64,000 nucleotides of DNA from Klebsormidium nitens (lineage: Eukaryota; Streptophyta; Klebsormidiophyceae; Klebsormidiales; Klebsormidiaceae). The notes under the pieces were generated by a model. That model had not been told where the DNA came from. It did no database searches and saw nothing but the letters and a program-made list of their open reading frames with translations. How positions within the stretch are numbered: the first letter of the stretch is position 1; each line of letters starts with the position of its first letter. A program made the position numbers and the translations under genes. Below, piece after piece: positions 47,558-59,700 of the stretch. The stretch lies in NCBI GenBank assembly GCA_000708835.1, contig DF237240.1:2928-66927 (forward strand). Reading direction: 5' to 3'.

Positions 47558-48275
47558 GGCTGCATCTCAGAGAAAGTGTGGAACACCCTACCCCTAGCTC
47601 AATGCTGACGCTGCTGCTGCATGTCCAAATGCTTGGAAGACCTCTTCTTGAAGGGCATGGTTGTCAATGCTGGCAACAGACGGCTCTGATCCTGCCCATG
47701 GGAAGCTTGCCGATTCGATTCTTCATAATGGCACCCAATGGCACCCGGATATCTTAACATATCTGGTGCAGGATTTGTCAAACTAGTATGTTAATTGCGC
47801 AGGCTCTGATGAAAACAAACCGAAAGTGATATTATTCAACCCATTCTTTGGAGCCGCTTTCTAAGCAGATTTGTCGTATTTTTAAGATATATTGCTTCGA
47901 TTTAAAGAACTCGATGTTCAGCATTTCACATGGACCAAAAAATGAAGCATGAAGAAAGTCACTTGAGGAATTGGAAGGTTTAACTTTAAACAATGGAGGT
48001 GAATGGAGGGCATGCATTGCAATCTGCAGCGGTCGCAAGGCTCACTTCAAAGGAACGTTCAGATTGAATTTAGAAGAGATGCTTCCTGCAAGAATTGTAG
48101 TCACTGATTGCTTTCTGCGAAGGAGGTTGAAAGCTTGGCTTAACCTGCCATAGCGGTGGTGATTCCTTCTGCAGGATATCAAAGGCGCTCCTGCAATTGC
48201 CCCCTAAATCCCTTCGAATGTTCGGCATTTGCCGGTCATTCAATCATAAGTTGTATTAAAGATCAAAACTGCACC
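47558..48275. promoter_or_regulatory. Divergent upstream region, PPR gene / APC4
   Basis: Head-to-head spacer of about 0.7 kb. It is AT-rich, especially 47760-48000, with no confident TATA box. A missing 5' exon of the PPR gene could lie here. Confidence 0.4.
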
Positions 48276-51200
48276 ATGGTCACTGAGAGTGAGGATCAGA
48301 TCCCTGAGGAGACCGAGGGCGGGGGAATTGACGAAATTCCTTTCCGCCAATTGGCCGACAAGACACTTCTGTCTCCAGTAAGGATTGCACCACCATGTCC
48401 CCCATTGAATGCTCAAAGACCGCTCTCCTCTAGGCCCCAATTGAGGTTGCCGCTGAAGACTGGGTGCAATTACGATCACATCATTGGTTCCTTCTATGTT
48501 GATGCATTGAGGCTTCCTTGCACTGTGCAGTGGGAAATTCCATTTATCGCATAGCGATTGATATGTTCAGAACTGGTATCACCATTTTAATCAAGGGCTT
48601 TCCTTACCCTTGCTGATGGTTCCTCTGGATCCTATGTCTCAGTAGTCTGGCTAGCCTAGAATTGCGGCTCGTTTGTAGTAGTTTCAGAGTCTGGCAACTC
48701 AACTACGGACTTTTCATCAATCACTCACGGAAAACTTGTTCGGCATCATGCACACCACCCTCATCAAGACAGCGCCAAAGGGCCATTCACATTCCAGAGC
48801 TGGTTTTGAAGGAAGTTTCATCAATCATGCACAATCATTAGGAACCATCAGAAAGTGTACACAACTCCAGCTCTGCATTTCTGTGTTATGCAATCTTCCC
48901 TGTCAAACCGGCTCCAATTCATTGCTGGTTGACCACGTGCGCTCTAGCTCTTGAGGTGCCAAGCTAAGGAAGGAGGCCACCGGCCCCTGGAACCTCACGT
49001 TCTGTGCATCTTCAGACCCGTGAAGACCTAACGTTTTCAGATGTTAACTAGTTAAACAACTTGACATGAGTCTTATCTTGCCCCACTCCCCAGGTGCTGA
49101 TTGCGTCATGGAGCCCCACCATGGACTTGCTTGCGATGGCCACCGCCGATGGCCAGCTGATGGTACACCGGCTCAACTGGCAGAGGCTCTGGACTGTGAC
49201 CCCAGGTGATACTTCCTTACTTTACTTACCTTAGTTCGTTCAAAGCAGCCCAAGCCTTCACTGTTTTTGCAGTTCCTGGTCCTTCTGCCTGGTTTAAGAA
49301 GTAGAGAAACTGGTCCTGTATGCCGATCTTGAAAAGCCCCAGCTTTGCCTCCAGCTGCCCTTGTTATTGGAACTTTTGATCGGAAGGAGCTCTTGCCCTT
49401 GAAGACGTTTCTTCTAAGGTTCCGCAGAAGACCTTTCGTAGCTTTCTGGTTTTGAAGCAGCCTCTTGCACCTTTGTGCCTTCTATTTCATTCTAGAAACA
49501 TGCCAAGCTTCGTGAAAAGCTGATTTTGCTGATGAGGATTTGAGATGCTTTGCAGCCCATGCGGTGACCGCGCTTTGCTGGCAACCAAACGGGAAAGTTC
49601 TGGCGGCAGGACGGGAGGACGGCGGGGTTGTGCTGTATGACGTGGAGGTGAGATGAGCACCTGTGCAACCTTGTGTTCCTGGGGTTGTACCATGAGTGAT
49701 TGGATTCGGCTGGCGTCACGTAAGAGTAAGTGCTTGAACACCTCACAACAGACGCGCGGTGATATTCTGTCCACATGTGAAGATATTCTGTGGGTCTCGA
49801 GTCACAGAGATCAACGACTTGCAATTTCGTATTTATCGGCTAGTAGGATTGATGCGACAACCTGCGTCAAGGGCCTTCTATGCGCCATTGCCACAGTAGC
49901 TGGTTGAAGTACAGCTTTCAAGGCGTCCGGTTGGGTGACTCCTAAAAGACCCTGACAAACATTACTTTACTTTACTCACAACCTTCGAAAATCAAGTCAT
50001 CTTTGAGGTACGAACTGTTCTCTGTTGGTACAGACCGGCGAGGTGCATCGCCAGCTGGCGGAGCACAGCGCCGCCGTCACCTGCATGGAGTGGGTGGAGG
50101 AGGACGCTGAAGTGGGGGTGAGTTGCTCCTGCTTTTCTAGACCACTTTCCTCAAGAAGGTTTCTGCATATTGTCAGCGCGACGGCTGCTCGCTGACGTCA
50201 TGCCTACAGTCTTGAGCGATCCGAGAATCCATGGACAGACTTAAACGACTGATGTTCTCTCATGTACGACCAGCCCTTGCCGTAAACCCGAAATGGCACT
50301 TCAAACGCTTCTGTTCGACCGGATGTACGATCTTTCAAAGCGGAAGGCTTCATGTTGAAACTTTTGTGGGCGACCTCTGCATTATAAAAACGCACGTGGT
50401 CGTTCTGGAAAGCTGAACAACTTCAATCCTTGTTATTAGTTTTCTCGTCCCGCCCTCAATTATCGCCCTCCGGCCCTTCTTCAGGCCTCCCCAGACAGCG
50501 TCTTCAGCTACACCGACCGCACCGCCCGCTTCTTCCCCCTCTGCCCCCCCCCTCCCCAAGGCCCCGAATCCACCCCCCTGGCCGCATTTGACGTCACTGC
50601 CAGCAGCGAGCCCGGCGCCGCCCCTGCTGACAAGGCCTCCGGCAGCCTTTCGTCAAGATTGAGCATCCTGAGTAGCGCCGACAGTCAGGGGCTGGTCTGC
50701 TTACAGGCTCTGGGGGCGTTCCTGATCGGGAAGGTGAACCTGAGGGAGGTCGAGTTTCAGGAGCCGATGGAACCGGGGAAGTTCACCGGGGTGCTGCCGC
50801 AAAAGATGCGCGACGCGGAGGTCGTCAAGGTGAGTGACGGAGGGTGGGGGTGTGAAGCTGCTTATCAGTAATATAAGGCGAAAAGTCAACCATTTGCTGG
50901 TCTGCGGCACATATGCTTCACTGACGTGCTTCCCCCTGTCAAAATGCTGACAATCTGGGCGTTCCGTGAGGGACGACTGGATGCGTATCTGAGGGGTCGC
51001 CTGTCGCTTATGTCAGCCCTAAAGCTAGAGCACGGGAGGGGATTGATTGTCATCTGGTCTCTCCTTATACTTTGATTGCTGGAACGAGGAAACATTTCAT
51101 CCGCTGAAGCAGCTTCAGCATACTTGCTTTGCCCTCTGATCTTGTTGGTTGTAATTCATCCATCAGGCTCTCTCTCGTTAACCTCCGCTAAATGCAGATG

Positions 51201-54200
51201 GTGCCCGCACTTTCGTGCTTCAACCTAAGGGAATGAAATCAGTTCGACCTTTCAGCTTGTATATTTGAAACTCTCGAAGGAATTGTGAAAAAAGGCGGTA
51301 GGAGGGAGGCAACCGGCTCGACAGTCGGCAGAAGATATCCCAAACGTTGCGCGTGCGCTGAGCCGTTTTGTGAATGGAGTCCGCCTCTCTTTGAGCACTC
51401 GAACCATGCCCGGAAAATTGTTTTCTGGACCTGTCAACAGAAAGCAAGTTCAAAGGGGAAGATTAGCCGACCAGTCGGCCACACTCATATCCATTCCTGT
51501 GTCCTGCATGCAGACCAGCCTTTCTTCCGACCTTCGCCACCTGTCCATCGTCGCCCGGGGAACTTTCGGCGTTGTCCCGGTCACTCCTCCCGGGCGGCTC
51601 AAGTCTCGAAGCGCCCCTGCTCCGAAGCCGGTACAGGGCCCCCCGGGGCTGTATATGTTGTCGGTGGATGCGGGGCTGCTGGGGGATCGGAAGAACGAGC
51701 TGTTGCAGGTCGCCATCCAGGTGAGAAGTAGCGGTGTGTGCAGCCAATTCACCAATTGTGGACGTCTGCAAGTTACTCCGGTAATTCTCGTTTGTTTCAA
51801 GGGCCGATTGCTTTATGATACGCACCCGGGGGACGGTCGGGTTTAGTTTGGGGGTAAGGGTGGGTGCGGGTGCAAGCACGTAGTATCTTGGGTCAGGGGT
51901 TTTTAATGAAGTGCCCGGGGCTTGTGTATCCTGAAAGAGTTTCCTGTTGATGCAATCTCGACTTACCAGTATCTGCAAGTCGTCGTTTGGAAAGACTTCG
52001 GGAACTGTAGACCATGCGGTCCCCTCTTACGTTAAGGCGATGACTGCTCAGGGTCTCGTCGAGAATGTAGGATTGGGTTTGGATACTCGTAGTGTATTAT
52101 AATAATGTTTTCTGCCTTCTGTTCCCCCCCAGTATCTTCACACTTTCATTCAATATCTCAGTCCACGTCCCTTTAGCTTTGCAACAACACGCATCTTTCT
52201 CTGGTCCCTGGCATCGCTGTTTCTGTCCGTGATATCAGACCCCACTCTGATCTACCGTCTCCACTCCTGCATCAGTTTTTAACTTCCATCCTCAGGCCTC
52301 GACGTGCGCCCGTCCTTGACGCCGTATCGAAGACGCTAAAACTCATATTGCAACGGCAAGATACCTATCCCCTTCGTCATCTGACTCTTACAACCGCTCC
52401 CCCGGTTGCCCCTTTCAGGCCTCCAGTATCACGACTCTCGTCGACACCGCGCAGCAAACCCTCGACGCCATGATCAAGCAGTGGGAAGGCGCGTACGGCG
52501 ACTGGAAGAAGCGCATCGTCGAACTGATCCAGATTCTAAACAAGCAAGAACGGGAGGGGTTTGAAGCAAACCCCCGGGACGAGTTTCTGGCGCTGCTGTC
52601 GTGCGGGCTGGCAACGGCGGGGCTGCACCAGTTCCTGACGGGGGCGATGGGCGAGCAGGGGGTCAAGCGCCTCGCGAGGACCATGGACGTCGCGTGTGAG
52701 TCGTGGCTGACGTCACTCGTTTGCGCGCAACTGTCTGGTGCCGTGTGCTCCGCGTCTGTCATAGAATGATCCATCGGCCGTTAAGGGAATATGTATTGGG
52801 CGTCTGGTTTTTGTGTGCGCATTGGGTGGAGGAGAATGCAAGCAGCAAGATGGCGGGGAACACGGAGGTTGGTGTCTGGGTTTGCTCGACGTCCTTTTTA
52901 TGAGGGCGCTCTTCGGGGCAGTTTTGGCTCCCGGGAATGTATTCCTGAGGCAAGTAAGGACCAGGGAGCGGCTTTCAGTCGTTAGGACGGAACAATCTAT
53001 TCCGCCTAGAGTTACTGGTCCAGGTTTGCCTCTGCAGCACACAGTAACGGAACGTTAGGCGGGGCGCATAGTTTCCCAAGACGCTGGATTGACCACAAAA
53101 CAGTGCTCTTGCCTTGCTGACGACGCTCTCGTGCCCCTCTCCCTGTTGCTGTTGTCTTCTTAGCGGCACCGTTGGGTTGATGGCTCAGGGCGGTTCTGCT
53201 CACCCCATTCAAAGCACATGCGCACGTTAAGTGCGTCCTTTCCCGCTCAGGTGCAAACATCCACGCACTTGCGGCCGAGACGCTTCAACCGGTCCTTGAA
53301 GTGCTGACGTTCCGGTTGGGCGAGCTGCGCGGCCTTGCCCGGTGGAAGGCCCGCCTGGGGCCCCTCGGTGTGAATGAGCTCGCGCTGAACGAGCCGCTCG
53401 AGTACGCGAAGCAGACCATGGTGCACACGGAGCGGCTGCTGCGGAAGACGGCGACCATGTGCGGGGAGGTGAGCGTATTCACATCTTTGCCAGGCTGTGA
53501 TCTTTTGGTGCACGCGGAACGGCTCTTGCGAACGACGGAAAGCATGAGCGGGAGGGTGAGCGTATTTACATCTTTCCTAGGTGCTTTGTGCACACGGAGC
53601 GGCTGCTGCGGGAAATGGCGACCATGTGCGGGGAGGTGAGTGTATTTAGAATTGGAGCCCAAGTCTGACAACGGAGAAAACTGGTGATCGATGTGGCAAA
53701 GGCAGCAAACCTGATGGGAAGGCAACTCGTTCAGAATTGAATACGGCACAGATTCGCTGGTTCGCTTAGTGTCACGTAGCTTGCGCCAGCTTTACATTTG
53801 TAGCCACATAGTGCAGGTAGTGTCGCTTCTTTCACTGGCTACTACAAAAGTCAACCTTTGAGCATTTTCAAGAAAAATCAAAAAAGAGTGTAATCCTCGA
53901 CAAACTCGTTCCGGAGTACCGCGTCCTCTTCACGCGGTTCCTCTGCCGCTCCCACAACCCGTTCGTATTGAGATCTTTCAGGAGATTGCTGTCTAAATGA
54001 ACCCAGGATATCACTTGGTCCTTAAGGCCTGGCATCATCCCTTCCGCGTCTTCTTCGCTTGGCTCCTCGCCTGAGTCACGCTTTTCCGCATAACAACTCC
54101 ACTCACTGCAATGCCACTCAATCATTCCAAGCAGTACCGCTCCTTTCAGTGGCTTCGTCCGACGACCGATTGATTTCGCATCATGTATGAAGGATTTCAA

Positions 54201-57200
54201 CTCCCAACATACTCTTGTTGCATTATCGCGTCTTCTTCACGTGGCTCCTCCGCTGCATCAAGATGCCTAGACAATCTGGGCCTTTATAACGAGACCTCTT
54301 AGAAACTTATAAACGATTCTAAATTCGCTGAAGATTTCAACTTTCGACGGCCCACGAATTGGCAGTTTTTTCGGAACGCGCCCAGCATGTTTCTTACATC
54401 TGTTTCTTACATCCTTACGTCCTGGCATCCCTCCGCAGTACCGCGTCTTCTTCACGTGGCTCCTCCGCTGCATCAAGACGCTCAACCAGGAGCCCCTCCC
54501 CGCGCCCACTGCCAACGACGCCCTGCCCCCCGTCAGCACCGAAGCGGTCGCCGACTTTCTGCAGCCCAAGTTCGACTGGGACCCTTTGGCTGATCTGCTC
54601 AGCCGAAAAGACATGGACCCGTTACCGGCGATGGACGAGCAAGGAAAGGAGTTGATGCAAGGGTTGGCGGCCATGGGGGGTTTCCAGGATTACATGTTCC
54701 TGCACAACAGCTTGCGACAACAGCTGCAACGACTAAGGCACGGGTGAGATGGTTAGTCTTACTTGGCGTGTTTGAGTCTCTTTTGCTGGTGTAGTGCCTC
54801 AAAAGTTGCTTGTGAATTCTGGTCTTCAGTGACAGGTTTGTTGGTGTAGTGCCTGAGATTGGACGTAGACACCGGTTCTGGTTAGAAACAATGCGCTTCT
54901 AAATTCAAAGGTTCCAAGGTTTCGACCACCGGTAGTCAGAATTTGGCAGTGCCTTTGCAGAACGCGGTCGCAGAGGAGTTCCTCTGCTCAACCAGCTTGT
55001 TCACTTGTCCCGAGAACTCGCCTTCAGCTCGTGAGAAGGAAGCTTCACGGCGTAGCAATCCGTTTCATTCCACCGCGGCTCGAAACACCACATGAAGTAA
55101 GCTCTTCGCAGAGCGGCAACAGATTCAGAACAGCGCAAAGAAGACGAGATGATGTCAGAACTCTCGACGTTCCCGCACATCATCCCAACCCCCTCCTCGA
55201 AAATCTCCGGATCCTCTTCCTTTTCCGCAGGTGCGACGTCGCTCTATCCCTCCCGTGCAAGGTCACCTCGTCCGCTCTCCGCATCACAAGCACGGTCCTT
55301 CTCTGCCCGTCCCCCTCCGGAGCTTCTGACCCCGCAAAGAGGCCCATGCTGACGTCAGCCTTCGTGAAAGCGCCGGCGGCGCGTGCCGACTCCAACGCGG
55401 AGGCGTCGACGGGCATGGAAGAGGACGAGGAGATGGGGAAGGGACCCTGGGAGTACTGGTGCTTGAAGCCAGGTAGGATTGCGACGTCCCCGAACTCAGG
55501 AATTCGAAGCTGTTGGGTTTTGCAGTCCAACTTGCAGGGATCGCGGGGTAGAGAACTGGAAGTCAGAATACTGGGTAAGAATTGGGAGAGTACTGAGGAG
55601 TAGATTTGTGGGATAGCTAGTGACTTGCAGGATCTCGTGGGTCGGACACTGTTGTTGGTGCTGAAAACCCAACATGAAAAGTCCAACATATCCAGTCACA
55701 CCCATCTGTTGCTCAGAGAAAATGAGTCGGAGTCGATAGAATGGGCTTCAGGGATACTAACAACAGCATCGTTTTTAATGCTTCAGCGGAAGCGTTAATC
55801 TGCGCTTTGAGGCTTGGGCTCAGTCTCCGTCGTCTTCCAGCTCAATACTGCAGGGGCGGCTCTGGTAGTCCTTGTGTTGACCAGATGGGTGCACTTAGAC
55901 GCTATCCAACAGTAGACAGCCTTTTCGAGCTCGTTCAACATTCTTCCCGAATCAACCCGGAAGCCGCCTTCCTCAAAGCACAGCAAGAAGCACGTTCAGT
56001 CACCATACTTGGAATTTGATACCGGCTTCACCAGATTGCCTCTTCTGAGTTGCTCACAATCTGGCAGTTGAAGGCACTTCTCACAAGATTTCATCATCCG
56101 TAGCATGTGCAGGAGCGAACGCCGGTGACGCCGCTTCGTCATGCGACCCCCAGCACTCTCGACCCCTGCTCGTGCTCCGGAGACGGCCACCCAGGGACGG
56201 ACACGTGTCGCCCGAAGACTGGCCGGCCGCTGCCCGCGAGATCACCCCTTTGGATCCGGAGAGCTTCTCCTTTGACGCCAGCCCGCAAACCGACCGGCAG
56301 TGGAAAGAACTGGCGGCGCTGAAAGTCCCGGTGTGGACGCAGAAAGGAAGTCTGGTGCCGTACGATGACCGAGCGTTCGAAGCAGTAGCGGTAGCGCTGG
56401 GGAACTGGCCGGGCAACGGAGGGAAGACGATCGTCGATTTGGGGTTCTACAAGGTGATTCTATGGTCCGAGATAAAAGCTATTTCCCCTCGTTCGTGTTG
56501 TTTGGCGGGGGATAACTAGCATTTTTTGATATAAGAAGCGCTGAGCAAAATGGTGCTTCTGGCCTTAGTTGCTCGGTTCAATTGGTGAACGCCCAACTTC
56601 TGCTTTTCCTTTCACGTGAGATCCGGACAAGTTTACGCAAATTCTGCAATCTTGCTGTACTGCAAAAGTGCTGTTTCTTGGTCTGCCCTAGCCTCTCTTT
56701 TCCTGTTTCCTTCGACTACCTTGCTGAAATCTGCTACAGTAGCTTGCGCAAGGCAGGCAGGCCACCCTTCTCAAACTCAAACCAGAGCTGCTGTCAGCCT
56801 GGCATTGTCGAGGTGCAAGCGGCGTTGCCCTTGCCCGCGGGGGGCGTTTCCCTCTCTATATGTTCTCCCTCCAACATTTTCTGCAAAGGCTCTCCTTTTG
56901 GGACCGTGATCTTGACTGACGTAATATGGTACAATTCCGCAGGACGGCGAGATCGCCGTTCTTGTCCGGGACGAGTCTCCGGACGCTCGGTCGTGGCTGC
57001 TGCTGCTGCCCACGGGCGACCTCCCCTTTGCTCCGGTCGGGAATACGCTCGTGGACAAGGAACCGATGGCGCTGCTCGCGCTCTGTTTGGAGACGGTGAG
57101 CGAAGCAGACTCTAGCAGTTTGTGATTCTTGGGCTTGCCATTTTGATTCTGATCTTGAAATCCTGTACCGCAGGTTGGCTTCCCCTTTTTTAGCTCGCCT

Positions 57201-58316
57201 AGATTTATGTATCTGCTTGGGGGCCTTCTGGTGATCCGCCGTTATTATCTGGCGAATGCTTTTGAATCTCTGTTGGGTTAACTGGGATCTTTTGGAGACC
57301 CAACCGGGATTTTGTGGGAGAGTGCCTAGTTGCACTCTTGTGAAGATGGTCTGTTGATACTTTACCGGCGTCCTTCTCGGTACAGTGTGTTAGTGCCCTT
57401 GGCATACAACGATTCTTAAACCGAAACGCTGGATAAGTTCTTACGCCGTCTACCATACAACAGAAGACGACATAATCGATACACTTTGCTCGAGACATTC
57501 ACCCCTGCGGACCTCTAGGAGGGATGTACCTGAGAAGGAACAGTCATTCAAACCCTAAGCAACCGTAATAGCCCCGCGCGTTGTTGGACGGTAAACTGCT
57601 GGCCACGTAGAGTGGGTCAGTTTTTCCGGTGCGCAGACTGCTCAATCGTGTCTGTTTTGCAGGAGGCTATTCACACCGTCGACTGGGGTGAAGGCAAGCT
57701 GAGAGAGCTGTCGCTGCATGCCGCCATCACGCCCCTAGCCGTCAGCGGTACGTTTTTCCGTCTCGAGCACTTTTTTCATCACTTGCTTTGCTTGAAGCTC
57801 CCAAAGCTGGCCGTCTCTTGTTTGAATAGTGGACAGAGCTGGCCGAAACACCGGCCCCGTGATACTGCTGGAGTGTCTCTTCCGCTATGCTTGTTCAAAA
57901 GTTAGATTCGGCCAAATTTTGTGTGGCGAAAGTAGGAGCTGGTGTCCCAGAGCAGGGGGGAAAGGTCCTGATGTCTGACAGATCTGTACCAGTGTCTTCA
58001 TGACTTGGCATTCCATTTTGGCTTCCAGGAGTCGTGCAAATGGCCCTAATGATATTTGATACCACGATATTTGGTTTCCTTTTGTTTCGTTTATTTTGTA
58101 ATCACGCTGATTTGGTCCTGTCATCCAGTCATTGCAATGGCCTGCATCGGGGACGTGAAACGTCATTGGTGATTTTGTTGCTTTCTAAATCACTAACGCA
58201 TATCTTGTTTCTAACCTTTTGCAGGAAAGCGTGGCGTCGCTTGCGTATCTGCTGGACATCGGCGCATTCTACTGTACGACTTGGAGGATTCCGAGAGCAA
58301 CGAAGACGAGATCTGA
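48276..58316 (+). CDS. APC4: Anaphase-promoting complex subunit 4 (APC4)
   Basis: Platform subunit of the APC/C ubiquitin ligase. Fifteen exons: 48276-48377, 49094-49205, 49556-49647, 50034-50117, 50485-50829, 51514-51720, 52419-52695, 53251-53468, 54439-54743, 54974-55030, 55231-55472, 56113-56453, 56943-57095, 57663-57747, 58225-58316; all phases agree, about 903 aa. The N-terminal WD40-like part reads VLIASWSPTMDLLAMATADG, MVHRLNWQRLWTVTP, CWQPNGKVLAAGREDGGVVL and YTDRTARFFP. The helical middle carries LLGDRKNELLQVAIQ, PRDEFLALLSCGLATAGLHQ with GVKRLARTMD, LRGLARWKARLGPLGVNE, YRVFFTWLLRCIKTLNQEP and PLPAMDEQGKELMQG. The C-terminus ACVSAGHRRILLYDLEDSE matches the family ending. Exon 10 is only 57 bp and was chosen over other acceptors by phase. 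It is about 100 residues longer than the human protein, mostly in Pro/Ser-rich loops. Intron 8 holds duplicated exon edges. Confidence 0.93.
53421..53635 (+). repeat. Three tandem copies of the APC4 exon 8 end with splice donors
   Basis: The last 48 bases of exon 8 (53421-53468) recur at 53508-53555 and 53588-53635, each exactly 48 bp, open, and followed by GTGAG. They read VHTERLLRKTATMCGE (true), VHAERLLRTTESMSGR and VHTERLLREMATMCGE. About 17-18 bases of intron (GTGAGCGTATTCACATCTTT) are duplicated with the first two. Spacings are 87 and 80 bp. Copy 3 is closer to the true exon than copy 2 is. Confidence 0.92.
53914..54268 (+). repeat. Three degenerate copies of the APC4 exon 9 start within intron 8
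   Basis: The true exon 9 starts at 54439 with TACCGCGTCTTCTTCACGTG. Copies occur at 53917 (TACCGCGTCCTCTTCACGCG), 54044 (CCGCGTCTTCTTCGCTTGG) and 54224 (TATCGCGTCTTCTTCACGTG). The copy at 54044 also keeps part of the upstream intron (CCTGGCATC...CC). The copy at 54224 is nearly identical to the exon for about 40 bases but has lost the AG acceptor. Confidence 0.85.
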
Positions 58317-59700
58317 AACCTATGTGGCAAGTGCTAGATAGTAAACAGCCGGACAATTGCCGAGCCACAAATGTCTTCACTGGAATCGCAGTACTAGATG
58401 ACTCGAGCATTGAAACATGCAAGAATCTGCGCCATGACCATTTTATATATCTGAGCATGACTTGGATCTCCAACATTCATTGGCTCAGCTCAACATGTAC
58501 CGTAGTCGGACAGCGGCTATACTTTGTTTAGCAATGCAAGCGACAAACAGAACTTAGAAGCCGTTCTCGCTCAGCGTGCAGTCATGTTCAGCATTTTCTT
58601 CCATTTTGGTATGGCTTCTCAGCGCCAAATGATTGCAATTTGCAATGTGTGGCCACCTGCATTTATACTGGATGGCAATCGGAATCCATCTTTATCCTTT
58701 TCTTAAAAGCGCAAAGCTTGATAGCCGTTGGACAGAGAGGATGTTGCGATCGGACGGTTCATAGAGAATGAGAAAAGGTCTTTTACCGTGATCCAAGACC
58801 GGTCAAATATTTGTGGCGGATGTGGGGGGCCATTCTTCAGGATTTTGGCTCGGCGCCCTCCCAAAACTGGCCCCCCGGTTGACCCCGAGCATCATGCCCG
58901 GAAGTTCCGGGGGGATTCTTCTCTTCCTTGTGGAATCTTCTCAAGCGAGTCAAGGTGCTCATCGGTGACTGCAGTTCGAGTCTCGACTCCCCTTTCGAAG
59001 GTTCAAAAGTTCGATACCGACCGCACCTTTGTCGGTACAAACTGCCATGCGTTCCCGGTTGCCCCCCCTAGCTTTTCGCACATGTGTTGTGGCCCCGGTA
59101 GTGTGTTGTCGCCGCCGGCGGCCAGCAATTTACGGGAGAGGGTACATTTACGCTGAGATCTGGGCGACTCTTGTGACCGGCCGAAGTTATCAGTCGCTTG
59201 TACGGTCACCGACTGAGATCAACTTGTGCCCCTGGTACGGTACACGGTACCTACCTGTTCCCCTATCACCTCCCAAGGCGACCAGGGCAAGGTTCGACGA
59301 CTAATGACATGTCGACCGGCTTGTATTCTGTCGCCGGGGCCACTCGTCGAACGTCCGCCAGCTTGGGGCGAGCATTTGGGACACGTTCGTCGTGCATGCT
59401 CTGGAAAGTGCACCCCGAAGTTTTGCCAGCTGGGGAGACGGTGCATGGCGCTGTGTGAATCGTGGACGAAGCTGGGCAGGAAGTCGATGAGCTGACGCGG
59501 CGGCGCCCTTGCATTTCATTGGGGAACGAAGGGTTCAGTCGCATTGCATCGTTGAGGGAAGCGCCATTACCGCCAAGCCTTCCTCATTTGACCCTGAGAG
59601 CATTTTGATAGTGCTTAGGCCTTGGGGAGGCCTTAAGAGCAGGCCTTTGAGAGCAGGCCCTTCGTTCCTCCACTCTCTGAGGGTAGGCGCCAGAGAAGTT
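58317..59700. other. Intergenic, APC4 3' flank and serine acetyltransferase upstream region
   Basis: About 1.4 kb. The left part is AT-rich; from about 58800 it becomes GC-rich with frames open on both strands, but none shows a family motif. A reading frame in phase with the serine acetyltransferase is open from 59509, so the promoter or 5' leader lies upstream of that or overlaps it. No TATA box is assigned. Confidence 0.4.

Noticed and set aside
53494-53635. Duplicated APC4 exon ends as two cassette exons (acceptors CCAG and CTAG)
   Set aside because: Their lengths would be 62 and 55 bp; together they keep phase, but the frame meets a stop in the first, so productive inclusion is not possible.
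54974-55030. Longer APC4 exon 10 starting at 54961 (NAVAEEF frame)
   Set aside because: Its phase does not fit exon 9; the acceptor at 54973 keeps phase on both sides.
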